Shown one piece after another: positions 41,636 through 51,275 of a DNA stretch of 57,700 bases (positions are counted from its first letter, which is position 1; every line of letters begins with the position of its first letter). The translations under genes and the position numbers were made by a program. The notes under the pieces are model-generated. The model did not search any database. It was not told the DNA's origin and worked only from the letters and a program-made list of their open reading frames with translations. Origin of the DNA: Gemmatimonadota bacterium (lineage in GTDB: Bacteria; Gemmatimonadota; Gemmatimonadetes; Longimicrobiales; Gaopeijiaceae); contig JABDLS010000105.1 of NCBI GenBank assembly GCA_013002885.1, positions 1 through 57,700 of the forward strand. The letters are read 5' to 3'.

Positions 41636-43009
41636 ATGAGACATGACACCGGCCGCCGGGCCGCCCTGACCGCTCTGCTCGTCTTCGCGGGCCTGCCCAC
41701 CGCTTCCCCGGGCGACCTCTCGGCGACGCCCCTGACCGCGCTGGAGCCGTCGGCCGGTGCGACGCCTGCACCGTCCGTGCTGGGGGCATCGGACCAGACC
41801 GCGCGACAGGGAGTGGGAGAGCAGGAAGCGCCCGTCGCCCGGACCGTGCCCGAGGACGGAGCCGAGCTGCGCGTGTGGCTGGTCACGGCGGGGCCTGGAG
41901 ACGCCGTGTGGGAGCGCTACGGTCACAATGCCATCCGCATCCTCGATACGCGCACCGGACGTGACGTGAGCTACAACTGGGGGATCTTCGACTTCCAGCA
42001 GGTCGACTTCATCCCCCGGTTCCTCCAGGGCCGGATGCTGTACATGATGGCTCCCTTTCCGACGCAGGCGATGATCGACGCCTACGGGCGCGCCGATCGC
42101 GAGATCGTCCTGCAGGAGCTGGACCTCACACCGGCCGAGAAGCTCGAGCTCCGCAATCTGGCCGAACTCAACGCGCTGCCGGAGAATCGGGACTACACCT
42201 ACCAGTACTTCCTCGACAATTGCAGCACCCGTGTTCGTGACCTCCTGAATCGGGTCCTGGGCGGGGCCATCCAGGGCGCGTTTGGCGGGGTCGAGACCGG
42301 AACTTCGTACCGTTTCCACACCCGCCGGCTCACGCAGATCGATCCCCTGATCTACACGGGAATGGACATGCTTCTGGGCAGGCCCACGGACCAGCCCATC
42401 ACGGTCTGGGAGGAGATGTTTCTACCCCTCACGCTGCGGGACGAGATCAGGGGTCTGACCATTGAACGACCCGACGGATCGGCGCGGCCTCTGGTGCAAT
42501 CCGAGGAGGTCGCCGTCACGTCCGCTCGGGGTCCGGCGGCGGAAGCGCCACCGTCCTGGATGTGGCTGTACTTGTTGGTCGGCCTGGCCCTTGGTGGGCT
42601 CTTCACGATGCTCGGCACCGGCACGGCGAAGGGTACCGTGGTGCGCCGCTCGATCCTCGGTCTCGCCATTGCCTGGCTTCTACTCGGCGGAGTGGCCGGA
42701 GGCATCCTCGTCTTCCTCTTGTTCACCGACCACACCTTCGCCTACTGGAACGAGAACCTCTTCCTCTTCCACCCGTTGCTCCTCGGGCTGGCGGTGCTCC
42801 TGCCGGCGAGCAGGCTGAAGCCACAATGGGGGGTGGCCGCTGCCCGGGTGGCCGCCATCGTAGCGGGCATCGCCGTCGTAGGGCTCGTGTGGCAGATCGT
42901 GCCGGCCTCGCGCCACGACAACGGAATGTTCTTCGCCCTTGTCCTGCCCGGGCATCTCGCGCTGGCGTGGGCGCTGCGACGCATGGAATCCCCGCCGCAG
43001 CGACCCTGA
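41636..43009 (+). CDS. DUF4105-domain membrane protein
   Basis: 457 residues from MRHDTGRRAALTALLVFAG; the open frame extends 120 bases upstream without a better start. A signal peptide is followed by a Pro/Ala linker. The DUF4105 block VWLVTAGPGDAVWERYGHNAIRILDTRTGRDVSYNWGIFDF follows at about 82-125. A second block has YTYQYFLDNCSTRVRDLLNRVLGG, whose NCSTR cysteine/His arrangement suggests a papain-like (NlpC-type) fold. The C-terminal third has four to five transmembrane helices. It may be a membrane-linked peptidase or amidase; activity is unproven. Standalone gene, convergent with the kinase fusion. Confidence 0.82.
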   Translation: MRHDTGRRAALTALLVFAGLPTASPGDLSATPLTALEPSAGATPAPSVLGASDQTARQGVGEQEAPVARTVPEDGAELRVWLVTAGPGDAVWERYGHNAIRILDTRTGRDVSYNWGIFDFQQVDFIPRFLQGRMLYMMAPFPTQAMIDAYGRADREIVLQELDLTPAEKLELRNLAELNALPENRDYTYQYFLDNCSTRVRDLLNRVLGGAIQGAFGGVETGTSYRFHTRRLTQIDPLIYTGMDMLLGRPTDQPITVWEEMFLPLTLRDEIRGLTIERPDGSARPLVQSEEVAVTSARGPAAEAPPSWMWLYLLVGLALGGLFTMLGTGTAKGTVVRRSILGLAIAWLLLGGVAGGILVFLLFTDHTFAYWNENLFLFHPLLLGLAVLLPASRLKPQWGVAAARVAAIVAGIAVVGLVWQIVPASRHDNGMFFALVLPGHLALAWALRRMESPPQRP

Positions 43010-43036
43010 TTGATAGAAGGGGGGCGTCTCGTAGAC

Positions 43037-45895
43037 CTATCGACGACGCGGCACCGGGCCGAAACGCTCGTCGAGCCAGCGCAGGGTGTGAGCGATCACA
43101 TCGTTGTTCGCGGGCAGGTGCCCCGTGGGCAGTACGACGAACTCTTTCTCTTCGTCCGGGACAGCGATGAGGTCGAAGAACGGGACCTGGCTCTCCTCGA
43201 AGGGATGCATGAAGTCGTATTCGCCATTGATGACCATGGTGGGCGTGGTCAGGCGGGTGATGTAGTTCCAGGGAGCGATCTCCTCGGGTACCACGCCGCG
43301 CCACGCGGGATCGAGGGCAGCCCCGATGAGCACCGCCGCGTCGAAGCGCTTGTCCACCGCCACCGGAAGGACGAGTTCGGCGCCGAAGCTCAGGCCGAGG
43401 AAGGCCACGGCGTCTTCCCTGAGCTCTGCGCTTTCCTCGACGAAGTCCACAGCCCGCATGATGTCCTGGACCATCCAAACGTAGCGTTGGCGCCGCTCGG
43501 TCATGCCTCGGATCGGCCGCTCCCATTGGCGCTCGTACGACCCCTTCACCACCGGGTAGAGGAGAGCGCGACCGCTCTCGGGAAGAAAACTGAGGGCGGA
43601 CATCTCGGCGATGTTCGCCGACGACGCCATGCTGAACGCCGATGAACCGGGCAAGTAGACGACGGCCTGGTATGGCGGCTCGACCCCCTTGGGAAGGAAG
43701 AGATGGACAGGTAGGCGCTCGTCCAGATACGCCGCTTCGACCTCGACGAATTCCCGGATCCATTCGTCCGTTTCGTCCACGGTGGACCGGGTCACGTTCA
43801 AGGGCCCGCGGTCATACTCGAACAGACGCAGGTACGACGCGAAGGTGGCGTCGTCCACGGGCTGATAACCCGTGAAGTCGAAGATCGGAAGCTCGATGGG
43901 CTCGAGGAGCTCAGGATCAGGATCGGCGTCGTAGCGTGCGCAACGGACACCGTTCTCCTCGCTTCTGGACCAGGGGTCGATGGCGTCGAAGTCCACGTAC
44001 AGGTGGGGTGGCGACACCCACGAGCCGCCAAGGATGTAGCGGTCGGACCCGGCGGCATTCCACACCCACTCACGGACGTTGCCAGCCAGGTCCGCGACCC
44101 CGAAGACGCTGAACGCTTCGCTCGTGCCCACCGGAAGCGGGCCGTCTCCCCTGCCGAGGTTGGCGTGCTGCAGGAGGCCGTCCCACGGCGAGATCTGACC
44201 ACCATCGGCGACCTTCCAATGGTGGTATGTGGGCAACACGGCGTCTCGAAACGCACAGTAGGCCACGGCCTCGAACCAGTTGATGCCCTGAACCGGATAC
44301 CCCTCCCGGCCGTCGGGGAATCGACTGAGTTCCCAGGTGGACGGGCCGAAGCGCCCCGTCTGGTCCAAGGCCTCCTGCAACAACCGGTCGCGGTCGAAGG
44401 CCACGCCGTCCCGGGCCGAGGGGGTCGTCCAGTCCTCTATCTCCTCGGCGAGAACGGCGTCGACGAACTCCTGGTACTCGGCGTTGGTCACTTCCGTTTG
44501 GTCGATCCAGAACCGTCCGACCTCCACCGCCTCGCCCGACAACGAGTGCAACCCCGGTGCCAGCTCGATCATCCCCGATCCCTCAGGGGACAGAACCACG
44601 GCGTGTGTGCGCGGCCCCGTGCCATAGGAGGAGTAGTAGGTCTCGAAGCCCTCGAGCTCGAAACGAAGGAGAAGCTCTTCCGCGGGCACGCGCTCAGGCC
44701 CCGTGGGCGTCATGCCCAACTCGGTCCAGGCCGTATCCTCGACGTCGTAGGGTCGATAGAACACGGTCGCACCCGGAGGTGAGCTGACCACATCGACGTC
44801 GACGGTCGCCACCTCCACAAGCGCGTGGAGCGTCGGGTCTTCCGGGAGCGCGGCCAGTGCCCGCTGCACGAGAGAGAACGCCTCGGCCGACTGGCGATTC
44901 CCGACGAGCCGTTGGATTTCCGGAATCGCCTCCATCCTCGCCCACCGCGCCTCAGCCGACTGCCGGTACCAGAGGCCGGTGGCGATGAGCGCCCCGGCGG
45001 CTGCAGCAACGACCCAGGGGATGACACGCCGCGGACCTGGCGATGGTGACGCCGATGCGGCCGTGGCCGCCCGTAGCGCGCGGGCGAAGTCCCCTGCCGA
45101 TGCATGTCGGTGGGACGGGTCGCGCGCCAGGGCCTTGGACACGACGTCGGAGAGTGCCCTCGGAACCGACGGCTCGACGCTCGTGAGGGCGGCCGGGTCA
45201 TTCGTCAGGGCCTCGGTGAGGGCCGCCCGGGGAGACAGCCCCGCGAACGGCGGGGCCCCGGCGAGCATCTCGTATGCGAGGGCGCCCAAGGAGTAGATGT
45301 CCGACTTCTCGTCCAGGGAGTGCTCCCCGGCTGCCTGCTCCGGGCTCATGTATCCCGGCGTGCCTATCGACGCCCCCGTCTGCGTGAATCGCCGGCCAGC
45401 GTCGTCGCCGATGGCCAGGGCGATCCCGAAGTCCGCCAGGAGCGGCTCGCCGTCGTCCGAGATCATCACATTGCCGGGCTTGATATCCCGATGGAGCACC
45501 CCCTGGCGGTGGGCATGCTCGAGGGCTTCGGCGACACCCGCCGCGATCTTCACCGCCTGCCCGAATGACAACCGCCCTTCCCGGGCCAGGAGCGTCCGTA
45601 GGGACTCGCCTCGAACGAAGGGCATTACGTAGTACAGCAGCCCGTCCGCCTCGCCCGAGTCGAAGAGCGGGAGAATATGGGGGTGCTGGAGGCCGGCGGT
45701 GGTGCGGATCTCGGCGAAAAAACGATCCGCGTCGACCTGAGCGCCGAGCTCGGGTTTGAGAACCTTGATGGCCACCGGCCGGTCGTGGCGCAGGTCCGTC
45801 GCCCGGAAGACCCGAGCCATCCCACCCTCGCCGCTCTCGCCATCGACGTGGTATCGGTCGGAGAGCGCGGCGTTCAGCCGATCAGTAAGGGTCAT
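43037..45895 (-). CDS. Ser/Thr kinase - formylglycine-generating-like - alpha/beta hydrolase fusion
   Basis: 952 residues from MTLTDRLNAALSDRYHVDG. Kinase domain about 15-280 with glycine loop GESGEGGMA, Lys44 in VAIK, HRDIKPGN (D137), ADFG (D155) and GTPGYMSPEQ. One membrane helix follows (about 291-308). A PEGA-like segment spans about 360-425 (VDVVSSPPGATVFYRPY). A sulfatase-modifying/FGE-like domain spans about 435-655: GRFWIDQTEVTNAEYQEFVDA, PVQGINWFEAVAYCAF, FGVADLAGNVREWVWNAAGSDRYILGGSWV and GVRCARYDA. An alpha/beta hydrolase domain spans about 720-950 with nucleophile Ser836 in GLSFG, Asp894 and His926. All motifs look intact. Topology would place the FGE-like and hydrolase parts outside the cytoplasm. 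Substrate unknown. Confidence 0.9.
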   Translation of the reverse strand: MTLTDRLNAALSDRYHVDGESGEGGMARVFRATDLRHDRPVAIKVLKPELGAQVDADRFFAEIRTTAGLQHPHILPLFDSGEADGLLYYVMPFVRGESLRTLLAREGRLSFGQAVKIAAGVAEALEHAHRQGVLHRDIKPGNVMISDDGEPLLADFGIALAIGDDAGRRFTQTGASIGTPGYMSPEQAAGEHSLDEKSDIYSLGALAYEMLAGAPPFAGLSPRAALTEALTNDPAALTSVEPSVPRALSDVVSKALARDPSHRHASAGDFARALRAATAASASPSPGPRRVIPWVVAAAAGALIATGLWYRQSAEARWARMEAIPEIQRLVGNRQSAEAFSLVQRALAALPEDPTLHALVEVATVDVDVVSSPPGATVFYRPYDVEDTAWTELGMTPTGPERVPAEELLLRFELEGFETYYSSYGTGPRTHAVVLSPEGSGMIELAPGLHSLSGEAVEVGRFWIDQTEVTNAEYQEFVDAVLAEEIEDWTTPSARDGVAFDRDRLLQEALDQTGRFGPSTWELSRFPDGREGYPVQGINWFEAVAYCAFRDAVLPTYHHWKVADGGQISPWDGLLQHANLGRGDGPLPVGTSEAFSVFGVADLAGNVREWVWNAAGSDRYILGGSWVSPPHLYVDFDAIDPWSRSEENGVRCARYDADPDPELLEPIELPIFDFTGYQPVDDATFASYLRLFEYDRGPLNVTRSTVDETDEWIREFVEVEAAYLDERLPVHLFLPKGVEPPYQAVVYLPGSSAFSMASSANIAEMSALSFLPESGRALLYPVVKGSYERQWERPIRGMTERRQRYVWMVQDIMRAVDFVEESAELREDAVAFLGLSFGAELVLPVAVDKRFDAAVLIGAALDPAWRGVVPEEIAPWNYITRLTTPTMVINGEYDFMHPFEESQVPFFDLIAVPDEEKEFVVLPTGHLPANNDVIAHTLRWLDERFGPVPRRR

Positions 45896-45918
45896 GGGCT
45901 CCCGTGGTGATGAATCCG

Positions 45919-46557
45919 CTACATCGAAACCGCCGACGCACAGAAGTACCCTCGCACCTCGTCGCCGAAGCTGCCACTTCGCCAACTGCCTCCGAAGCCA
46001 TCACGTTCCACCGCGCGCACGGTGAGTACCGTAAACGCGCCGTCGAAGGCGGTCTCGTCAGACCGGTTGGCGGCGGCGCCCAGTCGGAGCAGGATCAAGG
46101 GCTCCGCCCCGGACTCGAGCACGAGGACGCCGGGGGCGCGAGGATCTTCGCTGTCCAAGGGGCCGGTGTCGTGGGCCCCAACCTGTGAAACGTCGATGTC
46201 CGCCGTCCCCTGAAGGGGCACCGACCAGTCATTCAGGCGGCTCAACTCGGCGGGACGTGGCTCGAGAGTCAGTGTGCCCGCCACCCACGCCGGGCGACTC
46301 GTCGCGTCGCCGCGGAACATCACGAGGCTGTACTTCGAGTCCCCGGAGGGAAGCGCCTGGCCCGCGCGAAGGGTGTTGTCGCTGGGTTCGCAGGTAGGAG
46401 CGGTGGACGGCCGGGCCGTCTCCGCTGTCACCACCGGATCGAGAACCGGCTGTGGCGGTGGTTCTTCCATGGTGTTGCCCCCCCCGCACCCCGCGAGAAT
46501 CGCGGCCAGAGCGGCGAGCGTCGGCGCCGCAGCCCCCTTCCGCGACCGACTCGTCAT
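45919..46557 (-). CDS. Lipoprotein of unknown function
   Basis: 212 residues. MTSRSRKGAAAPTLAALAAILAGC has a lipobox LAGC at about residue 24. A Pro-rich linker is followed by a beta-rich region of about 150 residues with no motif I can name (AWVAGTLTLEPRPAEL, GVLVLESGAEPLILLRLGA, FTVLTVRAVERDGFGG). Start overlaps the metalloprotease stop by 4 bases; it ends 23 bases before the kinase fusion. Co-expression with a secreted protease and an exported hydrolase suggests a surface location. Confidence 0.72.
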   Translation of the reverse strand: MTSRSRKGAAAPTLAALAAILAGCGGGNTMEEPPPQPVLDPVVTAETARPSTAPTCEPSDNTLRAGQALPSGDSKYSLVMFRGDATSRPAWVAGTLTLEPRPAELSRLNDWSVPLQGTADIDVSQVGAHDTGPLDSEDPRAPGVLVLESGAEPLILLRLGAAANRSDETAFDGAFTVLTVRAVERDGFGGSWRSGSFGDEVRGYFCASAVSM

Positions 46558-48770
46558 CGAAGGATCCTTACCACTTTCCCACCTGGATCCATGACGGTGA
46601 TCGGGCCCTGTCGGAGGTCGTCGCTGAGGTCGATGATTCCCGTTCCAGGTCCGACTTCCATGGTCGGCGCGACGGCAGGCGGGTCCGTCTCGGGCAGCAT
46701 GTAGGGGTCCGCGAGGTCGAGGTCGACCGGATAACCCAGGTCGGCCAGGGACTGAACCGTGATGGCGCTCAACGGATTGAGCTGCCCCCCATCGATGAAC
46801 GGGGTCATCAACTCGGTATCCATGACCGATTCACGCCAATGGCCGTCGGCCGACCCACATCCGGCGCCAAACTCACCGTTGGCGACAGGGACCTTCGCCG
46901 TGGGATAGTCGGCACCTCCTGCCGCGTCGAAGGCGTCACGCGTGAGGGCTCCGGTGAAGTGGGTGTCTGCGCCGGGGTTGTTGACGGTGCACGGGTTGGC
47001 GCTTCGATCGGAGCTCGGAGCCTGCAGGAGGCCACGGTAGGACCAGATCGTTCCCACACCGAGGACGTGGCCCATCTCGTGGAGTACCACGCTCTGCATG
47101 TTGCCCTCGAGCTCGAGGAGATCGAGATCGGCGTCGTCGAACTCCATGGTGCCCACGAAGGCGAGCCCGCTCCCGTTCCGGATGAAGCAAGGACCGGCCC
47201 GCGCCAGCACGCCCGAAGGGCCATCGATGTTGCGGATGGCCACGTAGATGACGACGTCGTCGATGACACCCGTCAGCGCCGGCTGTCCGTCGATGCATTG
47301 ATTCGCCGCGATCTGCGTTCCATCGAGATCGTAGTCCGGGATGTCGCCGCTGATCACACCATTCCAGATGGCCGCCGCGTCGAGGAAGGCCTGATCCTGA
47401 CTCGCTGTTCCGTTGTCCACGAAGATGAGCTCGAGGTCGAAGCCCTCGACGGGATCACCCACCGTGACCGTCAGCGAAGAGTTGGTGAACCCGGAGGGCC
47501 CGACCGGGTTCTCCGGCGCGAAGACCGAGATGTGATAGAGACCGGTGGCTTCAGGCAATTGGCACCCCTCGGCCATGGTGGGGCCATCGCTGATGCAATC
47601 GTCGAAGTCCGTCCGATTGCGCGGGCGCTCACCACCCTCCACGAACAGATCGACGTCACCCGTGCCACCGGCGAGTTGTACGGTCAGGTTGGTGGGGGTC
47701 GCCCCGACGTCGACCAGGAAAAGGTGCTGCTCACCCGCTGCGGCGCTGAGCGCGGGCACGGTGTTGCCTGGAGTGACGACCTGCTGCACGACCACGATGA
47801 GTTCACGATCGTCACTGTTGTTCACTTCGTTGAGCTCCAGCACGGTGCCCTCCGAATCCACCACCACTTCGATGGAGCGGGTTCCCGCAGCAAGAGGCCC
47901 GACGTCGAAAGAGACCTCCTCCTCGGCACCCTCACCGAGCCCGACCACATCGACGCCGGCCACCTCCGTTCCGTCCACCATCAGTTCCACGCGGAATGCG
48001 GGAGCCGGAGCATCCCCCTGGTTCAAGAGGGTCGCAAAGACGGTCAACTCGTCCAAAGAGCTGGGATCGGACCGCACTACACGGATGGGGTCGGAGAAAA
48101 GCAGGTCCGGCGTCGGCGTCTCACTCCCGCCGAAGGCGCCGAACTCCACGTCGTCGACATCGATGGCCGCCACCACCGTCTGGGGGCCGAACATGACATC
48201 GAGGGTCCACGTCGTGGAGACGGTGCCGTCGGCTCCAGAGGTGCCCGTTGCCGGATCCACCGCGCCGCTGTTGTCGCCAGGCGTGAAGGTCACCTCGATG
48301 CCCTCCACCGGCGCACCCCCCTGATCCTGAACGATGGCCACCAGAGGCTCGTCCAGCCGCGTGCCTGCCAGTCCGTCCTGGTCGTTGCCCGACGCCGCAG
48401 TCACGAAAGAGGCCACCTGCTGGACCGTGACGGTCACCGACTCGGTCAATGATCCGGCCACGGCGTCCACGATCGTGGTCCCGTTGCCTTCCGCGCGGAT
48501 GACGCCCGCAGCGGTGACCTCGGCCACGCCCTGGTCCTGGCTGGACCACGTGACGGCGTTGGCCATGGGATCACCGAACTGGTCCAGGACCGTGGCCGAC
48601 ACGCGCTGTGAGGCATTCAGGAAACCGAACTCGACCGTGCTCACCGAAAGCGTGAGGGTCGCCGGGACCGGGTCTTCGACCTCGGTGGTGGTACTACCCC
48701 CGCATGCAGCGAGGGCGAGAAGGACGAGGGCGCAGGCGCCGCGCCTAGGGTCGAACGGTTTCAAGATCAC
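46554..48770 (-). CDS. Multidomain lipoprotein metalloprotease (leishmanolysin-like, M8 type)
   Basis: 738 residues. The GTG start gives MILKPFDPRRGACALVLLALAACGG; a TTG two codons later has a better-spaced GAGAGG. The lipobox LAAC is at about 23. Domains in order: BIG2-type (about 35-115), Big_1-type (VEGIEVTFTPGDNSG, about 130-210), CARDB (VFATLLNQGDAPAPAFRVELMVDG, about 235-325) and a PPC-like domain (AGEQHLFLVDVG through GLYHISVF, about 345-440). The protease has HEMGHVLGVGTIW (zinc-binding HExxHxxG), DTHFTGALTRDAFDAAGG (third ligand region) and the Met-turn SVMDTELMTPF. It probably degrades extracellular proteins from the outer surface. Confidence 0.87.
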   Translation of the reverse strand: MILKPFDPRRGACALVLLALAACGGSTTTEVEDPVPATLTLSVSTVEFGFLNASQRVSATVLDQFGDPMANAVTWSSQDQGVAEVTAAGVIRAEGNGTTIVDAVAGSLTESVTVTVQQVASFVTAASGNDQDGLAGTRLDEPLVAIVQDQGGAPVEGIEVTFTPGDNSGAVDPATGTSGADGTVSTTWTLDVMFGPQTVVAAIDVDDVEFGAFGGSETPTPDLLFSDPIRVVRSDPSSLDELTVFATLLNQGDAPAPAFRVELMVDGTEVAGVDVVGLGEGAEEEVSFDVGPLAAGTRSIEVVVDSEGTVLELNEVNNSDDRELIVVVQQVVTPGNTVPALSAAAGEQHLFLVDVGATPTNLTVQLAGGTGDVDLFVEGGERPRNRTDFDDCISDGPTMAEGCQLPEATGLYHISVFAPENPVGPSGFTNSSLTVTVGDPVEGFDLELIFVDNGTASQDQAFLDAAAIWNGVISGDIPDYDLDGTQIAANQCIDGQPALTGVIDDVVIYVAIRNIDGPSGVLARAGPCFIRNGSGLAFVGTMEFDDADLDLLELEGNMQSVVLHEMGHVLGVGTIWSYRGLLQAPSSDRSANPCTVNNPGADTHFTGALTRDAFDAAGGADYPTAKVPVANGEFGAGCGSADGHWRESVMDTELMTPFIDGGQLNPLSAITVQSLADLGYPVDLDLADPYMLPETDPPAVAPTMEVGPGTGIIDLSDDLRQGPITVMDPGGKVVRILR

Positions 48771-48916
48771 CTCTCTGGAGCGCGGAGCCCTGGGTCCACG
48801 CCTGGCTGCGACTGACTCGCGGCACCAGTTACCGCGGCTTTACCTACCTACGTTAGTGCGCCAAGACCGTTCCCAGCCAGTAAACCGATCCCTGCGCGAA
48901 GACCGACCCCTTCCGC

Positions 48917-51172
48917 TCAGAACTGGACCAGACGCGTCACCTTGAGGGTGAGTCCCCGATCGATCACCGTGGCTTCACTGCCCACCGCTCGGGTCCGCCG
49001 GCGCTCGGAGAAGACCACGAAGACGTCGCTGAGCGGGGCGTGGATGAGGTTGAACCGCACATTCGTGAGCAGCTCACCGGCCACACGGTTGTACTGGACG
49101 AACGAGGACAGGAAGGTGCGCGTGTTGTACCCGAACTGCATGCGACCACGGAAGAGGTCGGCGTCGATGGCCGTGCCACCCAGCTCGATGCGGTTCCGCT
49201 CGGCGCTACCCTCGAGTAGCAGGTGCTCGTTGGGACGGAGTGTCAACGTGCCGGACACCGATGACCGGTCGCCATCGAAGAAGTCACCGGTGCTGAACGC
49301 CACGTTGCCGGCCAGGACGCGCCCGCCGCTGGAGGCGTAGCTCAAGGAGAGGGCGCCGAACGAATAGTCGCCTGCGGCCAACGCGATACCCAGGATGCTG
49401 CTGGTTTCGCTCAGGCGCTCGTCGCGGCGCGAGTACTCGACACTGAGTCGGCCCCCGTCGTTGGCGACGACCGCCAGACCGGGTTTGAACTCTCGACTCT
49501 CGAAAGCACCGCCGCTGGAGTAGTACTCCGTCACGTCGATGAACGGGTTCAACTCCAGAAGCCACGGCACGGGTCGCTGAATGTGCACGCCGCCCGAGGC
49601 GAACCATTGGTTCACGGCCGTCCGACTCACGAAGCCGACCTCGGGGCGGAATGCTCCCCCTACGTGCTTTCCGAGCACCGAGAAGTCGAAGACCGGGTCG
49701 CGCCATCCCACCTGGACCGAGCCGATGGAGCGGTCGCCACCGGCGCCCGGATCATCCGTGAGCGCCGCATAGGCGTTCACCTGGAGACGGTCGAAGCGCA
49801 GGTTCGCGTCGATCCCGGCGGCCCTGGAGTAGCTGTCTCCAACAACGTCCGAGGTGGCCTGGCGATTCAGGACGATGAAGCCGACGTCGGAACGTGTGAG
49901 AAGGCTGCGCCGCACGCGGGCCACGGCGAAGTTCTCTGCAGGGCTGCTCCCCTCGCGCAACGTCTGCATCTCCAGGAGGCCCACCTCGTAGCGCCCCAGT
50001 CGACCGGAGAGCCGCGCACCCCCGGCAATGGGTAGGGGCTCGCGGGCGTCGGACAGGCCGATCCGGCGGGAGTGGAACAGCTTGAAGTTCCGGGGACCGG
50101 CGCCCGAGCGGAAGGTCCGCGTGGCATCGTCCGCGAAGGTGAAGATGCCGTCGTTTTCCAGGAAGAAGTCGCGCTTTTCGGGAAAGAAGAGCGAAAAGCG
50201 CGTCAGGTTCACCTGCTCCTCGTCGACCTCGACCTGGGAGAAGTCGGTGAGCGCCGTGAGGTCGAGAACCAGCCTTGGGGTTACGGCCCACTTCGCGTCC
50301 AGCCCCACGTCGTAGTCCTGGACGGCACCGTCCGGATAGTCTTGCCCCTCCAGGTTCGAGCCGGTGAAGAAGGGCTTGATCTGGAGATTGCGACCAGGTT
50401 CGAAAGCCGGGAGGCCCACCAGGGTGCCTGCCTCCGACATCCGGAAGATCCTGAACTGTCGGGGGATCGCCGCCCACGTGGCGTACTCGTTCCGGCGTCG
50501 GACCTGTCGACTGAAGTTGAGCCCCCAGGTCTGCTCACCTGCCCCCTCGGGAAAGCGAAGGGTGGTCAGCGGGATGCGCATCTCCATGATCCAGCCCTCG
50601 GCGAACGTGCTCGTCTCGACCTCGTAGATGCCCTCCCATGCCGAGTTGATCGCGGCGCCATCGTTGAAGGACTGGGCGTCCCACTTGGCGCCCGCCGGGT
50701 TGGCGCCGAAGACGTAGGCGCTCTGCTTGTCGAGACTCGCGTCGATGGCCATACCGAAGATGTCCGACGCCTGAGGACTGAAGTCCTGCTCGAGCCCGGC
50801 GGAGATCGCCCGCTCAGGCTCCGGGTCGTACAACACGGCGCCCATGTAGAGCGCCTCGTCATCGTACACGATGCGGATGACTGTACGGTCGGGCGCCGGG
50901 TACCCAGCTTCCGGCTGGGTCAGCCATAACGTGCCCGACGTGCTGTCGGCGAGCTCCCAGGACGGCTCGTCCAGGAGCCCGTCGAGTGTGATCGGACCTT
51001 GCGCCCGGAACGCGCGCAGGCTCGGCCGCGGGAGGCTCTCCGGGGACACCGGGCCGTTCGCGCGGTCGACAGCCTGCCCGTGTATCGGCGCCGGTGTTGC
51101 CAGGAGCCCAGCCGTGGCGACGATCGCCACGACCGGCCCGACCCGCGGGAGTGTTCGCCGACCGCAGTGCAT
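48917..51172 (-). CDS. DUF5916 outer-membrane protein with N-terminal CBM9-like domain
   Basis: 751 residues from MHCGRRTLPRVGPVVAIVATA, signal peptide ending at about HGQ. The N-terminal region (about 50-245) has a CBM9-like pattern: ITLDGLLDEPSWELADS, VIRIVYDDEALYMGAVLYDPEP, WIMEMRIPLTTLRFPEG and WGLNFSRQVRRRNEYATWAAIP. The DUF5916 signature follows: SQVEVDEEQVNLTRFSLFFPEKRDFFLENDGIFTF and KLFHSRRIG. The C-terminal half is a run of amphipathic beta strands ending TLKVTRLVQF, a typical outer-membrane barrel C-terminus. Function unproven; linked to uptake or surface binding of glycans or other polymers. Confidence 0.87.
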   Translation of the reverse strand: MHCGRRTLPRVGPVVAIVATAGLLATPAPIHGQAVDRANGPVSPESLPRPSLRAFRAQGPITLDGLLDEPSWELADSTSGTLWLTQPEAGYPAPDRTVIRIVYDDEALYMGAVLYDPEPERAISAGLEQDFSPQASDIFGMAIDASLDKQSAYVFGANPAGAKWDAQSFNDGAAINSAWEGIYEVETSTFAEGWIMEMRIPLTTLRFPEGAGEQTWGLNFSRQVRRRNEYATWAAIPRQFRIFRMSEAGTLVGLPAFEPGRNLQIKPFFTGSNLEGQDYPDGAVQDYDVGLDAKWAVTPRLVLDLTALTDFSQVEVDEEQVNLTRFSLFFPEKRDFFLENDGIFTFADDATRTFRSGAGPRNFKLFHSRRIGLSDAREPLPIAGGARLSGRLGRYEVGLLEMQTLREGSSPAENFAVARVRRSLLTRSDVGFIVLNRQATSDVVGDSYSRAAGIDANLRFDRLQVNAYAALTDDPGAGGDRSIGSVQVGWRDPVFDFSVLGKHVGGAFRPEVGFVSRTAVNQWFASGGVHIQRPVPWLLELNPFIDVTEYYSSGGAFESREFKPGLAVVANDGGRLSVEYSRRDERLSETSSILGIALAAGDYSFGALSLSYASSGGRVLAGNVAFSTGDFFDGDRSSVSGTLTLRPNEHLLLEGSAERNRIELGGTAIDADLFRGRMQFGYNTRTFLSSFVQYNRVAGELLTNVRFNLIHAPLSDVFVVFSERRRTRAVGSEATVIDRGLTLKVTRLVQF

Positions 51173-51275
51173 GACGCTTCGGATGATCCCTTCTCTCGCC
51201 AAGTGAGCCGACCCATCATGAAGGACACCGAGGAGGGTCCAGGTGCTGAAGCCCGCAAACTCGAGGAACTTCGCC

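Noticed and set aside
46452..48452. Long plus-strand open frame of 666 codons
   Set aside because: Antisense to the metalloprotease, which has clear domains. No recognisable motif in the antisense frame.
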